Part shown: one piece after another, positions 39,001 to 50,045 of the stretch
How positions within the stretch are numbered: position 1 is the first letter of the stretch
How the letters are laid out: every line of letters starts with the position of its first letter
DNA from: Muricea muricata
Lineage: Eukaryota; Cnidaria; Anthozoa; Malacalcyonacea; Plexauridae
NCBI GenBank assembly: GCA_963855995.1
Contig: OY979717.1
Coordinates: 9,544,001-9,608,000, forward strand
Reading direction: 5' to 3'
Length of the DNA: 64,000 nt
Notes under the pieces: model-generated
Told to the model about the DNA's origin: nothing
Database searches by the model: none
What the model saw: the letters and a program-made list of their open reading frames with translations, nothing else
Made by a program: the position numbers and the translations under genes

Positions 39001-42000
39001 TCAATAATTTTATCGACAAACTTAACAATAAACATCGTCTACGAACGCTTGAGGGTGGAGACATTTTAGAGACCCTCATATTCCCTAAAAATCTGGTCCT
39101 TGTGATGTGTACTGTATCATTTGCGACATTGTATCAAACTAGAAATTAGAATCATTATTTCGATGTGAATATTACCAATAAAAAATAACATTGAACATTT
39201 TCTTTGTTTTGTTTTTTTGTACCTGTGCAGGATAGATCGAGCTCCCTACTTAACTCCACATCGAGCAAATCAGCCATTAAATCAAAATCAACAAGTGTAT
39301 TGACTCGAAGTTCTGCGAAAGATGAAATTCATGATGAACAAAAGACACCTACGCAAGGCGATGAACTACGAAAATTGAAATCAAACTGGTCCTCCAAACA
39401 TCCACGTTGCGCGACTACGGGCGCTATCAGGCACGTTTAGGCTGCAAAATGATGTATATTGAACGTGAAATTAGAAGCCAACTGGGGGCCTGGCACTGTT
39501 AAAGTATAATGAGCGTGCTGTCGGTTAAAGGCAGAGCGGCAGACTGGGATGAGATTGTAGTGGTAGTGTTGTTTCCGATCCCGCTTTCTACTTTAACCAT
39601 ATCGTAACGAAGTATACCGGGTATTTTTGCGACAACAAGACAGATAACGACTTTAATAGAAAAATGCGGCGCAATGGAATGAAGTTGAAGTAAAAAACAG
39701 CGGTTGTCTGTAAAGGGGTTTTCGAAGTGTGGTTAAACTGCCCGCTTTTCACCGCTAAGCTCCTGGAGCCAGCTGTTCAAAGCTGGGTTAGCACTAACCC
39801 TAGGAAATTAATTAAAGTTTAACTCACTGCTTTAGTTTCTGTATTTCTACACGCCTATCTATGTCAAACCTTTTCGAGCAAAAACTAGCAATCCAGTAAC
39901 GATTTCTGAAGAAATATTTCCAAGCATGTAAACCAAGCTGCTACGAAAATGCCTTTAAATTTTACGTCAGTCCAGGGTTAAGGTTAACCGGCTTTTGAAC
40001 AGCTGGCCCCTGGTTTGATTCTCTGTTGGGCCAAGCTTCTCCATGTGGAAAGAGTATAAGTCAACGCTGAAAAAAGTACATGTGCATCAAGATGCATCTC
40101 TGCTTCTCTTCTGAACAGCGAATTTGACTGATTTCGCCTGTTCTTAAGAAATTGCTTTTGAAATTAAGAAATAGTTTTTCATTTGTTTATAATGGCCGTT
40201 TTATGTACTTCAGAGTTGAAAACCTTCGCCCTGGTCATACGAGAACAACTTCAAGTCGTGGTCATAGGTAAGATGTGTCTTAAAAGGATTACTCTTACAC
40301 TATGGTATCGCGGGCCTTTATTATTGTTTACATTCTGTTTTATATTTTTGTCAAAAACTCATTTTTTTATTTCAACTACTAAAATTCTGTTTAAAGATAC
40401 TTTACGTAATTTTTCTCAAATTATTTGCAATTCTCCTTTTAGTTGTTCGGATATATGAAAAAATATTGTTCATTTTGGATTACAAACACCACTCTTCCAG
40501 TGTAGCTATTTAGATTTTAACATAGCAATGAATGTTAGATATGGAGCCAAATCGGCGCTAATTGAAAAAAATTTCGCGTTTCATGCTTTTACTTGTACAC
40601 TACACTAACTTAAAATATCGAAGTTTGCTCAAAGTAGGAAAAAACACCTATATTTTTAGAAAGCTCACAAGAATTTTTGCAGTTTTCTTATTTTCCTAGT
40701 TGTTTCAAGTTAATATTGCTGTTCCAATTCACCAAAATAGGAAAAAGTCGCGGAAAACGACTGGCACTAGCCTGAAACAACATTTAAATGCTTTATAACT
40801 CGGCAAGTATTTGACCAACTAAAAATCTCCTTTAACAACTTATAGACAGCTTTTTGTCAGCTTTCTGTTGCTACACGTTGTTTTTTTCTTTCAGCCAACA
40901 TGAATATTTTTGAGTTGTCAACAGTAGTAGAATTGTATAAGTAAGTCCGGGAAACGCGAAATTTTGTCCATCAGCGTTGATTTTTCATTTGGCTCCATAT
41001 CTAATATTCGCAACCATGTTAAATTCTACATAACCAGAGGGAATGGTAATAAATATAAAATGAACAATTTTGCACATGGATCACTACTTCAGATTTTGTT
41101 ATTTAAAGCAGTTTCAGTGTAGCTGATAAGAGAAGTTTACAGTCGAACTGTTCTCAGAGTGATTGAAAATAATTTTTAAATCATAAACGGGATGAAACGC
41201 ATTTTAGTTCGCTATCAATTTAGGCAAATATCGACAGGACTATAAGGCCAAAAAGTGTGGAGTCACGCCTTCTAGCAACAAAAATGTACAATATTATGCA
41301 ACAAAATTTTTCACAACGTATACTCGGTCTCTCCCTTACCAATTTAAAAATTGTTCGCCGCTGGGTGTAACTAGGTCTTTATTGTCCTGCAGTGGTCTTT
41401 TTCTGCGTGAATGCTGAATTTGCATGCTACTTAATTAGAATTTCTAAGTATCAACTTTGTATACTATAATGCTTGAAAGATCGAAATGTATACTTTGCGA
41501 TCCAATCAAAATTATCCTTTATTTCAGTAATTGCTTTCTAGTCAATTAAAACAGTTCGTAATTTTTTTCTCGTTTAATAGATTGACTAGTTCTTTAGCTA
41601 TGCAGTCTGTTATTTCTCCTCTCAAAACTACAAAGGTCACAGCTATACCACGACGGACGACCAGAAGTACTACACAAGCCATGAAGAGGTAAAAGTTATG
41701 AGTCGAGGATTAGCTTTGCATTCTATGATGCCCTACAGCCGGCGGGCAATTTCAAAAAAAATACATAAAAAGAAGTGAGACCTGAAGAATATTGCTCTCT
41801 TAAGATGTCTGATGGTGACTTCAAAATAAAATCGAAACTTTTTCAGTCCCCTCTGGATGGTAATAATACCTTTTCTACTTCTACACGTCTTATTTTAAGA
41901 CTTTAGATAAAAATATATTATTGACTCAGATTAACATATTTTCGAGCTTCTAACCGACGATATCTTGTATCCAGATCTTTTTTGTGATAACGTTTCTATC

Positions 42001-42277
42001 TGTCCTGGTAACCTTAAATGAGTTCTGTACTTATTGCTCGGAAAACCCCGATTAATAGCCGGAGACGATCTTAGGTCGAATGTCGCAACTTTTGAGCGAG
42101 ATGTGATAAAAGCTAGGAAGCATCTTTCCATACTAGACAGGAAACTAATTATGAATATTTATTATTTCCTCAAGCCGTGGTGGTGGTAGTGGAGGACGAA
42201 CTACGTCTTTAAAACGAGGTGTAGATGAAGAAACAAGAGAATTAAGAAAAACAATGACTACAAGGACTGTGCTCTGA
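27088..42277 (+). CDS. CDC14: CDC14 dual-specificity phosphatase, 19 exons, 532 aa
   Basis: Exons: 27088-27136, 27250-27340, 27540-27615, 32617-32709, 34341-34420, 35052-35118, 35600-35662, 35763-35799, 36234-36284, 36403-36577, 36763-36818, 37153-37240, 37678-37728, 38630-38697, 38789-38877, 39231-39430, 40214-40267, 41581-41688, 42175-42277; all phases agree. Residues 1-170 form the non-catalytic DSP-like domain ([29 protein letters not shown]). The catalytic domain follows, with [20 protein letters not shown], the FNDGS loop and P-loop HCKAGLGRTG: C278 and R284, the same numbers as in human CDC14A. An intron splits the P-loop between K279 and A280. CDC14s remove phosphate from CDK-type pSer-Pro sites and act in mitotic exit, DNA repair and cilia. 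The basic Ser/Thr/Arg-rich tail is poorly conserved and its last three exons are less certain. The intron after 39430 begins GC. Confidence 0.94.
28548..28632. repeat. AT-rich palindromic tract in CDC14 intron 3
   Basis: Runs of (AT)n in two blocks able to pair with each other and themselves. Intron 3 (27616-32616) is by far the longest of this gene, and part of its length comes from this tract and from the foldback element at 30303. Confidence 0.5.
30303..31137. repeat. Long foldback element in CDC14 intron 3 (family of 10425)
   Basis: The ends match the shorter element at 10425-10675: CCTTCCAAAAGCGTGAACTG at the left, CGCTTTTCAAAATACAAC at the right. Inverted similarity continues over roughly 130-180 bp per side, including GACTCTTTTCTAT facing its complement near 31005. 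The GC-rich core contains several GCGCATGCGC-like palindromes (near 30470 and 30893). No open frame of note, so non-autonomous. AGCTGTATACG follows the right end here, as it does beyond the 10425 copy. Confidence 0.72.
32499..32515. repeat. Poly(G) run, 17 bases
   Basis: Uninterrupted G run in CDC14 intron 3, about 100 bases upstream of exon 4. Confidence 0.9.
34181..34329. repeat. Near-perfect palindromic MITE abutting a CDC14 splice site
   Basis: Two arms of 62 bp (34181-34242 and 34268-34329) are exact reverse complements by eye, with a 25-base spacer. The arms begin GCGAGGTTTAGC and end GCTAAACCTCGC, and are flanked by TA on both sides, the target duplication of Tc1/mariner-type elements. 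The CDC14 exon-5 acceptor AG is at 34339-34340, so the arm runs to within 9 bases of it. The identical arms indicate a recent insertion or strong constraint. Confidence 0.9.
35866..36091. repeat. MITE in CDC14 intron 8, copy 1
   Basis: Ends TTGAAGCCG and CGGCTTCAA. The inverted match continues inward about 55 bp on each side through AAGTCATATTTT, GGCGGCCATGTTG and GGCCCCAC blocks. A second copy is at 52878-53122. Both copies share a further 30-odd bases to the right (TTTTGTATTACGATGCA), so the mobile unit may be longer than the inverted ends. Confidence 0.8.
37281..37594 (+). repeat. (GGGCA)n array in CDC14 intron 12
   Basis: A purine lead-in of AGGGAAGA units (37281-37323) runs into about 47 near-perfect copies of a 5-base unit (GGGCA on the plus strand) to 37560, then a ragged end to 37594. 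It fills most of the 437-base intron, starting about 40 bases after the donor of the exon carrying the phosphatase P-loop. Plus-strand RNA has runs of three G spaced by two bases, the textbook pattern for G-quadruplex. Frames of 110-130 codons in three readings are artefacts of the repeat. Confidence 0.95.
39712..40078 (+). repeat. tRNA-derived SINE, copy 2, split by a MITE
   Basis: Left piece 39712-39766 matches the head of the SINE at 14291 (GTGTGGTT, then CTTTTCACCGCTAAG). The right piece 40009-40078 resumes with the B-box region (TGGTTTGATTCTC) and the ATGTGGAAAGAGTATAAGTC body block, then stops short of the A-rich tail. The 242 bp between are a separate element. Confidence 0.75.
39767..40008. 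repeat. MITE inserted in a SINE, 5-bp target duplication
   Basis: The ends are inverted: GCCAGCTGTTCAAAGC at the left and GCTTTTGAACAGCTGGC at the right, with further pairing through GGGTTAG and TTAACCCT blocks near each end. CCTGG at 39762-39766 and again at 40009-40013 is the target-site duplication. The element lies in CDC14 intron 16. Confidence 0.82.
40531..41008. repeat. MITE in CDC14 intron 17
   Basis: Inverted ends: TTAGATATGGAGCCAAAT at the left and ATTTGGCTCCATATCTAA at the right. Pairing continues to an AATTTCGCGTTT / AAACGCGAAATT block about 50 bases in. About 478 bp, no coding frame. Confidence 0.78.
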
Positions 42278-42640
42278 AGATTACCAATTATGATTTAGTA
42301 TCTTTGGAAAGTTATAATGTTCAGAGATGAAAACGACTGCCTCTGATTTCGTCATTTTGCGCATGTTTGCAATAACTGATGGAGTGGAAAGTTATTGGGC
42401 ACAAATATATCGTACAGAGCAACGTTTTTGAAGACGTCAGGTTGTCGGGGCAAAATTGCATGTGCTTGATTTTGACTTTGTCAAAACTGCAACCTAGAAT
42501 ATGCAAACGTACGAATGTGTTTACGAATGTCACCATCACAGTAATATTAATTTTAGGCATGAGAAATTTTTAAAAATTATTTGTTGTCAATAGACATACT
42601 TTACTTTTATACAAATTATGGGAATAGTGAGATTAGTGTA

Positions 42641-42754
42641 GGAAATTACACGGTCCGAGAAGTTTGATGAAAAATCACACGCGTGATTGGCGAAATGTTT
42701 ATAATATAAATAGTGTGATTTTTCATTAATACTTGGAGTACAGGTGTAATTTCC
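42641..42754. repeat. MITE with TA target duplication, 114 bp
   Basis: Ends GGAAATTACAC and GTGTAATTTCC, flanked by TA on both sides. A second inner pair, GAAAAATCACAC and GTGTGATTTTTC, extends the arms to about 42 bp. Located about 360 bases after the CDC14 stop codon. Confidence 0.8.
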
Positions 42755-43323
42755 TATTAATTCATTTTCTAAAAAATGTTTCACCGATTTGTCTATGTTT
42801 TTAATTCTTAAAAATCCCGCGCCCCGCGGGGCTCGCGATCCGTGCCGATTAATTTTTAATCGGCACACTATGCCGTTTAATGATATTCGGCACAGTTCTT
42901 AGCCAATTAGAATCGAGTAAACAAAGAAAAATGATATTAAACTTTTAATTATGCACAAACATATCTCTCAGACAAAGGTAAAGAAAAGAAGAATTATTTA
43001 CTATTAATTAATATTATATTTTATATCATTTTTAATTAATATAATATATAACTGTACATTATATAGTCAACAATACAATAACATCCCTGTTTTAATAACA
43101 ATGTACGTATTATTGTTTTTAAAGCTTGTAAACCTGTAACATAGACTGAATAATAAAGAAATTGATACTTAATATTTTATTCCGTTTTCTTTTGTTTTAA
43201 AGCGTTGGATTATAGCCATTATTAAAGTAAAACAAATTAGCTGGCAATTCCAAACGACGATTACGCAAAAGATGGCCTATTTACTGTACATTTTCCCAGG
43301 AATGCATTGCGGTCGAATGTATG
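42755..43323. other. Gap with AT-rich palindromes
   Basis: No gene. Contains the hairpin GCCGATTAATTTTTAATCGGC near 42843-42863 and TATTAATTAATATTATAT-type AT tracts near 43005-43050. Confidence 0.45.
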
Positions 43324-43707
43324 TACTGTCAGGGCGAGTAAACAAAAACTGATGCCCTTTCAAGTTCAAATTAGCCGCGAATTTCATTACGGTTTATTCC
43401 CATGGGTGTACAGAGAACAGATCGTGACTTAGTACACAGTACAGGGTGAGCAGAGCAGGGTGAGTAAAAAAACTGATGCTATTGAAATTCAAACTAGATT
43501 GCATTCTTGCAATTTGACAGACGTTAATTGATGTAAAACGAATCTAATTCCCTGTGGAAGTTAAAATAAACAATTCTAGACGTGCAAAATTTGTCAGAAA
43601 CAAGGCAAAGTCAAAAACAAGACAACAGTACAGACCCATGGGAATAAACCGTAATGAAATTCGCTGCTAATTTGAAAGAGCATCAGTTTTTTTACTCAGC
43701 CTGTATT
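43324..43707. repeat. Foldback element with an extra internal end copy
   Basis: The left arm (43324-43416) and right arm (43624-43707) are inverted copies. Both contain CGAATTTCATTACGGTTTAT and an AAACTGATGC block. A partial third copy in the left orientation lies at 43442-43497 (GGTGAGTAAAAAAACTGATG). The layout suggests one copy inserted next to another, or an internal duplication. Confidence 0.7.
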
Positions 43708-45436
43708 TTGAATGATAGGCGTAAGACAGGAGGTTGATTTGTTTATTGTGCTAAAATTTCTGTAATTTCCACTTGACGTTGTCGAAATACTGATTCTGGG
43801 AAAATGTTCATGCCGCCACCTTTTACGTAATTGTGGAGCATTGAAATCGTGGATTTTGACAACGTGACTAGAGCCGCACGGCTGTCAGGCAATAACCGGT
43901 CAACTAATGGACTTTTCCTCACCGTAGTCGGGCCTGGTTAGTTGATTCTGGTAATTAGTCACACAAGTATGGGCTGCGGAGGATCAATAGATTGTGTGGA
44001 AGCAATATTTATATATTCGGGTTGAGAAACCGTTTAAACAATTAATTTCAAACGAGATTATTGAGGCAGAACACGAATGTAAAATATTAGCCCCCATCCC
44101 CACCCCACTTGTTAATCTTCCGCGACCTATAACCATATATACGGTGCAATTTTTCTTGCAACTTGCAACACAATTCTACTCTTAAGAGATGTAAATTTGT
44201 GACAAATGTTTGGTATGTTAAACATATATATTAGCAAACTGTGATGGAAACTTGCATTTGCCAATTTCCCACATCTCTCAAGAGTAAAAATGTGATGTGC
44301 GAGGTAATATCAGCAAGCGTTGGACTTCGGTTTTTGAAGGATTTCTAAGGTCAGTGCCATCTCGTCCCGAATCATGCCTGTTGGCCTGTTCGTGATCAGT
44401 TGTGGGCATGGCCATCAATCAGTGGTTGGCATGACCACTAGTACTGTTAAGCTGCGAAGGGCCATACTCTGGAATGTGATCTTTCTATACTTTAGTTCTA
44501 CTTTGGTGACAAATTTGCTTCTACCCAGCTCCCACGCATGTCTAGTTACTCCCATGTTAACCTGCGGCTGCGTTACGTGGAACAAAAGTAACTACATATT
44601 AGAAGTATAGCATGATAATACATACGTATGTGCGCGCATGGTTACTTTTGCTCTGATGTAATCATCTGCAGACCAGAACAATAGTATCCAACTATGTGAA
44701 TAATCTAAACTTGTGAATTGGGCAGCAAAGTAATAAACAGATTGTTTTAAAGTGTGCGAACTCCAATTGGAATCCACTATGTCTTACATATACAACCGAT
44801 CAAAACAACTATATACTAAGATCTGTGAAAAGTAATGACATTTCTTATAAGTTACAAGACTATATATATTTCACAGGAGTATGGGCTAGGTGAACCTGCA
44901 TACCTTGTTAAAACTCAGTTAACAGCTCAGTTAAGGCGAGTGTGAACTATAGTTACAATCCAGGCCAAAAAGCATATGGACAGTGCAACTTTTAACTCTC
45001 AGAGTTAACTATTTTCATGATTTCCTATTAAATATGATCTATATTTTGGTTAACCCCCCCCCCTCCCAATGTTGTATGTGGATATGAGAGAAACAATTTT
45101 GACACTCGCCTTTCATTTCAACATTGATTGGGGGAATGGGGGCATGAATTGCAGAAGGGGTGAACATGAACTGAAGCATTTTGTGCGTGCGCGTTGAGCG
45201 TCGTCCAAATGAATTTGGCCCGGATTGTAGGTTAATGCTTACAATATGTTTTTGCTCTAAAGTTATATGCAGAAAAATGAATATGTCCTCGCTGCCATCT
45301 TTTTTTATATAGTACATATTTCGCTTAAAGCTGGCTCGTTTTTATATTGCATTGCATGACTTTCAGCGATGTTGGCCACAAAATTTCTCATCCTATCGGT
45401 TTACTTCTGATGCTCCGGCTGCAAAATCTACTATTT
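43708..45436. other. Intergenic region beyond the universal stress protein gene
   Basis: About 1.7 kb without recognised genes. A C run lies at 45054-45063. The first bases left of 45437 are the 3' flank of the minus-strand gene. Confidence 0.35.
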
Positions 45437-48148
45437 CTATTTCCCTCCATGACCTGGTGGCATGACTAAGACAGGCAAATCACTATGCAGTATGACGTAT
45501 TTACTCACACTTCCCAGAATTGCCCGTGCGATCTTTCCCAAACCACGTGTTCCCATGAGAATAATGCTGACATGTTCCCGATGGGCTTGCTCACAGATGA
45601 CGACACCAGGTTCACCAGTTTGGTAGATTGTCTTAAACTGTAACTGTAGAAATGGTATGATTATATATTCCTTATATTAAGACCACATGCACAGGATGTC
45701 GTTTCCGAGCGTTTCATTCTTACAATTATTTCACAAAGCTCCCGACTCATCGATAGAAATCAATGAAAATCAGCATAAACCTCTTCTCTGAACATGATAA
45801 GAACTTTATAGTTGATATATATCGTTTTCAGTTTGAATGTTGTGAAAACGCTCGGAAACGACCTCGGGTGTACATAGTCCAAGTGATAACGTGAACAACA
45901 CTCGCAAGGATTTCACAACAACGCAGATTGCTGTTATTGATTCAGTTTTGTAGTAAATCGAATGCTTTAAATGGTCTACTTTCGACAAGAACTCCGTCCA
46001 GGTTTCACTTCCGGGCCTAAGCCGCTAATTGTTACTTCGCTTGTTAGGGATTAATCAAGTTATTGTATAGAACTGCCACTACATGGTGTGGATGGAATCA
46101 GCCGGAAAATCAGTATTGAGTCGTAAGCGTGCATTAGTATTAAAAAGCCGGTGCAATATACTTACATTTTTTTCACGGCAAAGTTCTTCAAATTCACTGA
46201 TCCTCTCCAACACTTCTTTATCCACTGAGCTCTGGACACCTTCCCATTCTGTTAACGACACTGAGTAACCAACTATATATGAAGAGCAAAAACAGCTGTA
46301 TGTGCCTTAGACTTCGTTTTCAGGAACCGTTTTCAGGTTTACACATAATTTAATGCATGTATGGTTGAAATTAAAGGACAATCGCCATGCAGACAGATCA
46401 TGTATGAAATACCACCAGACCTTAGAAGTGCCTACGTCACGTGGTTTTCGATGCATATAAATACAAGGTAATTTTCTCCAACATGTTTCCCACATTGCAT
46501 TGGTATTCTTTGTTTAACTCTGGCGTGACGTAATTAGGACTTCTAACGTCTATTAGGACTAAATTTTGCCATGATTTTATGTTGTGAAGATCCAGTTTTT
46601 ATGGTAAAAGCTTAATCTTTCTTGTCCTTTATTTCGTTTCTTATTTTGACTGGGAAGACTGCAGAGAAGGGATATAATATGCAATATTTTGCCTCGCTCG
46701 CGCGCGTGGAAGACCGCGGGAGACTGAACTGGAATTAGTGTACATGTGGCACTTACATCTGGCGGTTGGCGTAGACATGAGAGGAACGGTGTAAACATGT
46801 ATTAGAATAACTTTATCATCGTCTTTTCTCAACTTGCTGAAGTACCCTAAATAAACAAGTAAACATGTTACTGGCAAAAAAGAATCACAGTAAATACTGT
46901 TTACAATTTTTACGGCAATTTGGTCTGTTGTGATAAACCTTGCGATTATTGCTTTTTTACCCAATAATCTCGTTTAGTCGTTTCCATGTGTGATTATTTT
47001 CCTGTGGTTTCTTTCTGATAGGGCAGATTATAGATTTGTATAAGTGCTCAAAAACGTTTTTGTTTAGGAGATATAGAGATTAGTAACATTCAGGAAAACT
47101 ACTGTGCAAAAATAAAGCAAACAGAAAAACGAGGCTATTGCCAGTATTGGGTAAAAATTATGCTAATATTGGAACGTGATCACAACAGACCAAATAGCAA
47201 GTAAAGATATTATTATAGTGTGTTATATGATATGCTTCCCAGCTCATGCATCCAAACCACATTCATAATTATACCGTCCGCGTTGGCTTAATTTATGCTT
47301 GTCTTAGCATAGCAAGTTGGCATCAAGAGGGTATCTTCTCACGTCTAATGTGTTGTTAGGTCGTGCTAGGTTTGACAAAAAATTAATTTACACCTGAGTC
47401 ATGGGTTTAATAACAAACAAGCAGCTATACTTTTTCAGCATGGAGACAAAAAGCAAAACTGTCTATTATTCCAGTGATTGATAAGTTCTCATTCATTTTG
47501 GCTCTCTAGCTACATCAAGCATAAAAGCTGCTATTTACTTCAGGGTCAATCACATATATGCATAATGTTATTCATTAGTCGTTACATTTATCTAGGCAAT
47601 CAGAACTTAATCAAAACTTATGAAAATGGTGAGATAACCGAGACGCAGCTCCGTCTATATGTCTCTTCCAAGGGCAAAATAAAAAATGGACATTTGAATA
47701 TGTATGTCTTAGAATCATATTCGAATCCCGTCAAGTTGCACCGGCACTGATCCGAGAGGCCAGGTCATTTGATAAAAAATGTAGCTACATAGCTTTTCGT
47801 CAGTTGTTTTAACGTGCATTAAGCAAGAATCTACTTGATCCTACTCATCTAAGTAAAAAACGCGTTTTGAATTGTTTACTTTGATAACCTAGAATTAGCA
47901 GTTCTTATTAGCGCCGTACGTTTTTAAAAAATATGTGCGTAATTTTCGGCAGTGATCGAAACGCTTCATGGCGAATCCCTTGGAGGTCAGCGCGACGTAT
48001 CTATTACTATCACCCACTAGTCTTACTATTAACTGAATACTAAAATTAAGTGAAAGCAATGAAATTGAATACACTTACATTCAAAAATTCTTTTACTGTT
48101 CCCGCTTTTGTCAATAGGAATCATTACAATTCGTCGACAATCAGCCAT
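45437..48148 (-). CDS. Universal stress protein (USP/UspA fold), 4 exons, 157 aa
   Basis: Exons in coding order: 48148-48079, 46846-46757, 46272-46166, 45643-45437; phases agree. The start MADCRRIVMIPIDKS gives the first beta strand and the nucleotide-site Asp. The second exon contributes a FEWYFSK junction and VILIHVYTVP. Exon 3 encodes a long helical insert. Exon 4 carries TGEPGVVICEQA and the ATP-binding signature GTRGLG-(8)-GS, an exact G-2X-G-9X-G-S match, ending LPVLVMPPG. The length is typical of single-domain USPs. USPs are flavodoxin-like dimers in bacteria, archaea, plants and some invertebrates, notably cnidarians, and are absent from vertebrates. The exact substrate or role is unknown. 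The acceptor of exon 4 could alternatively be 6 bases later (45637). Confidence 0.92.
46915..47200. repeat. MITE in USP intron 1
   Basis: Inverted ends: GCAATTTGGTCTGTTGTGAT at the left and ATCACAACAGACCAAATAGC at the right. Pairing extends about 65 bp inward through TTTTTACCCAAT and CTCGTTT blocks. 286 bp, non-coding. Confidence 0.82.
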
Positions 48149-49734
48149 TATTTACACTTTGTCTTTGGCCTCTTCTTTTTGATACAATAACGCGGTTTCG
48201 GATTAATTTCAAATTCTATTTCTATCTTTCAAGTACTATTTTTCTAAGTCACACGGTCGATTCTTGCTGTTCGCTGTCCCAATATTCTCAATTAAACGAG
48301 CCGAATCTCGGGATTTTATTTGCAGCCGCCCTCCAGCTGGGTTGTTTTTCAAACAATCGTCAGTTATAAAAAATGTATGAGCTAAATGAGATGAAATATT
48401 GCGACTATCGCTTGAAACAACGTCATTAAGGATTAATATTGATCGATGTTTAATTTCTTCACAAGCGAAATTTATTAGACAGATATGGAGATCGTAAATT
48501 AAACCGAACATAGGTAACAGTAATAGCGAGTTACAATGTTATTGATTTATTTTCAGTTGCTCCATCATCATCCATAGATGCCTGATAGATTGCTTTCCTG
48601 CATGAGTAGATGTTAATTCTAGTCTAATGTATGTAGCTATACCTATGTACGTGTGATTGTTACAACTTCTCTAGATTGAATAATTATTCAGCTTAATTTA
48701 GCTTTCGAATATGATCTACTTAATTAGGAAATACCGATTTGAGTATCGATCATATTCTGATGAAAGCGGCAAAAAACCCTAAGTCAAAAGCTCAAAAAAG
48801 TCAAATCATTCAATCCAGAGATCGGGCTTGTATATACAATCATAACATGCCGGCCTGGATTTCAAATCTCCACATATATTATTGCTTCGATAGAGTTTTA
48901 TGTTCGTTTGGATGTTGTTCCTGGTGTGGCAATGTTCAACGAAAAAACTAGTTAATTTAAAAGTCTTATCTAACCAATTTCGAGTTTTCGGCAATGTATT
49001 CCAAAGTACGAACGATGGATTTGAAAGCTTATCATTAAAAGGCTGTCAAAAAATCAATGTCGCTGATCTATATAAAAGTAATCTTTAATTAATACCTATG
49101 TTGTTTACTGATGCCGTGTAGCACATTAGTAGAGCACCTGCATGGCAACATGTAAGCAAAATAGTTTGAGGCATATATACATACGTCATTCCGTTAACTT
49201 TCGCATGTGACTATAAACTACCCTGCATTAAAATGTTGGGTTGATGTATTGGTAAACTTTAAATTTGATTGCATTTAGATTTGTAAGAGTTCAAAAATAA
49301 TTATTGGGGCGAGTTTGAGTGTGCCCCATGGTTTTGTGACAAAACAAAAAGTTACCGAAAAGAAAAACTAAGATCAAAATATTTCACCACTACGTAGGCT
49401 GAAAATGACGGTCAAAAATGCCTTTGCTGCAGTTGCCCAGATTTCAATATGACCGTTCAGTGGCCTGCAATCAGCTGAAACGCAATTACAGGCGATATTT
49501 ACATTACCAACCTGATTGAATCTTTCTTCACTCGAAAAGAAAAAAATAAAAAAACTTTTTCGCACGCTTTAGTTTTTGGAACTCCTAGATAGGATTATTT
49601 GGGCTTGAGTTTTACAGAATAAAACGTATTTGTGTTATAAAGCTACCTATAACGTAGATTTTTGTATCTTGTACCCACAAAAAACGAATAAACCAATTAC
49701 CTACCCTGTATTATATGCTGAAGTAGCAAATGGC
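48149..49734. other. Upstream of the USP gene, no recognised gene
   Basis: AT-rich. The promoter of the minus-strand USP gene should lie just right of 48148. A 91-codon minus frame at 48236-48511 has no recognisable domain. Confidence 0.35.
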
Positions 49735-50045
49735 GAATTTTTCGGGTAAATCTCGATAACTGGTCGAGCAAAAAGTGTCGGAAAGTGAAAATATGAAATC
49801 AATCAGATCGAAAATATGAAATCAAATCGGAAAGTGAAAAAACGTCATATCCGGCGATCTAAGGCTCCAAATTTTCAAACGTTTCTCGCTCGACGCCAAC
49901 TATAGTGACGCCTCGTAAGCTAGGATGTCATAGACTTATACATCATTTTCCAAGTGAGCTAAATCACACACTGTCGCCAAAAAATTTTCCCTCCTCATCA
50001 TCGGGCAAAAATAAGTTTCTCCCCAAAGCTTACACCCAAGGTGTA
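49735..50045. repeat. Dispersed repeat, copy 2 (related to 14690-14884)
   Basis: Contains ATCTCGATAACTGGTCGAGC and CATCATCGGGCAAAAATAAG in the same order and orientation as the copy at 14690. Here the blocks are separated by about 200 bases, including a short internal duplication of a GAAAATATGAAATCAA unit near 49785-49830. Confidence 0.55.

Noticed and set aside
48236..48511. 91-codon minus-strand frame upstream of the USP gene
   Set aside because: No recognisable domain, and the USP model is complete without it.
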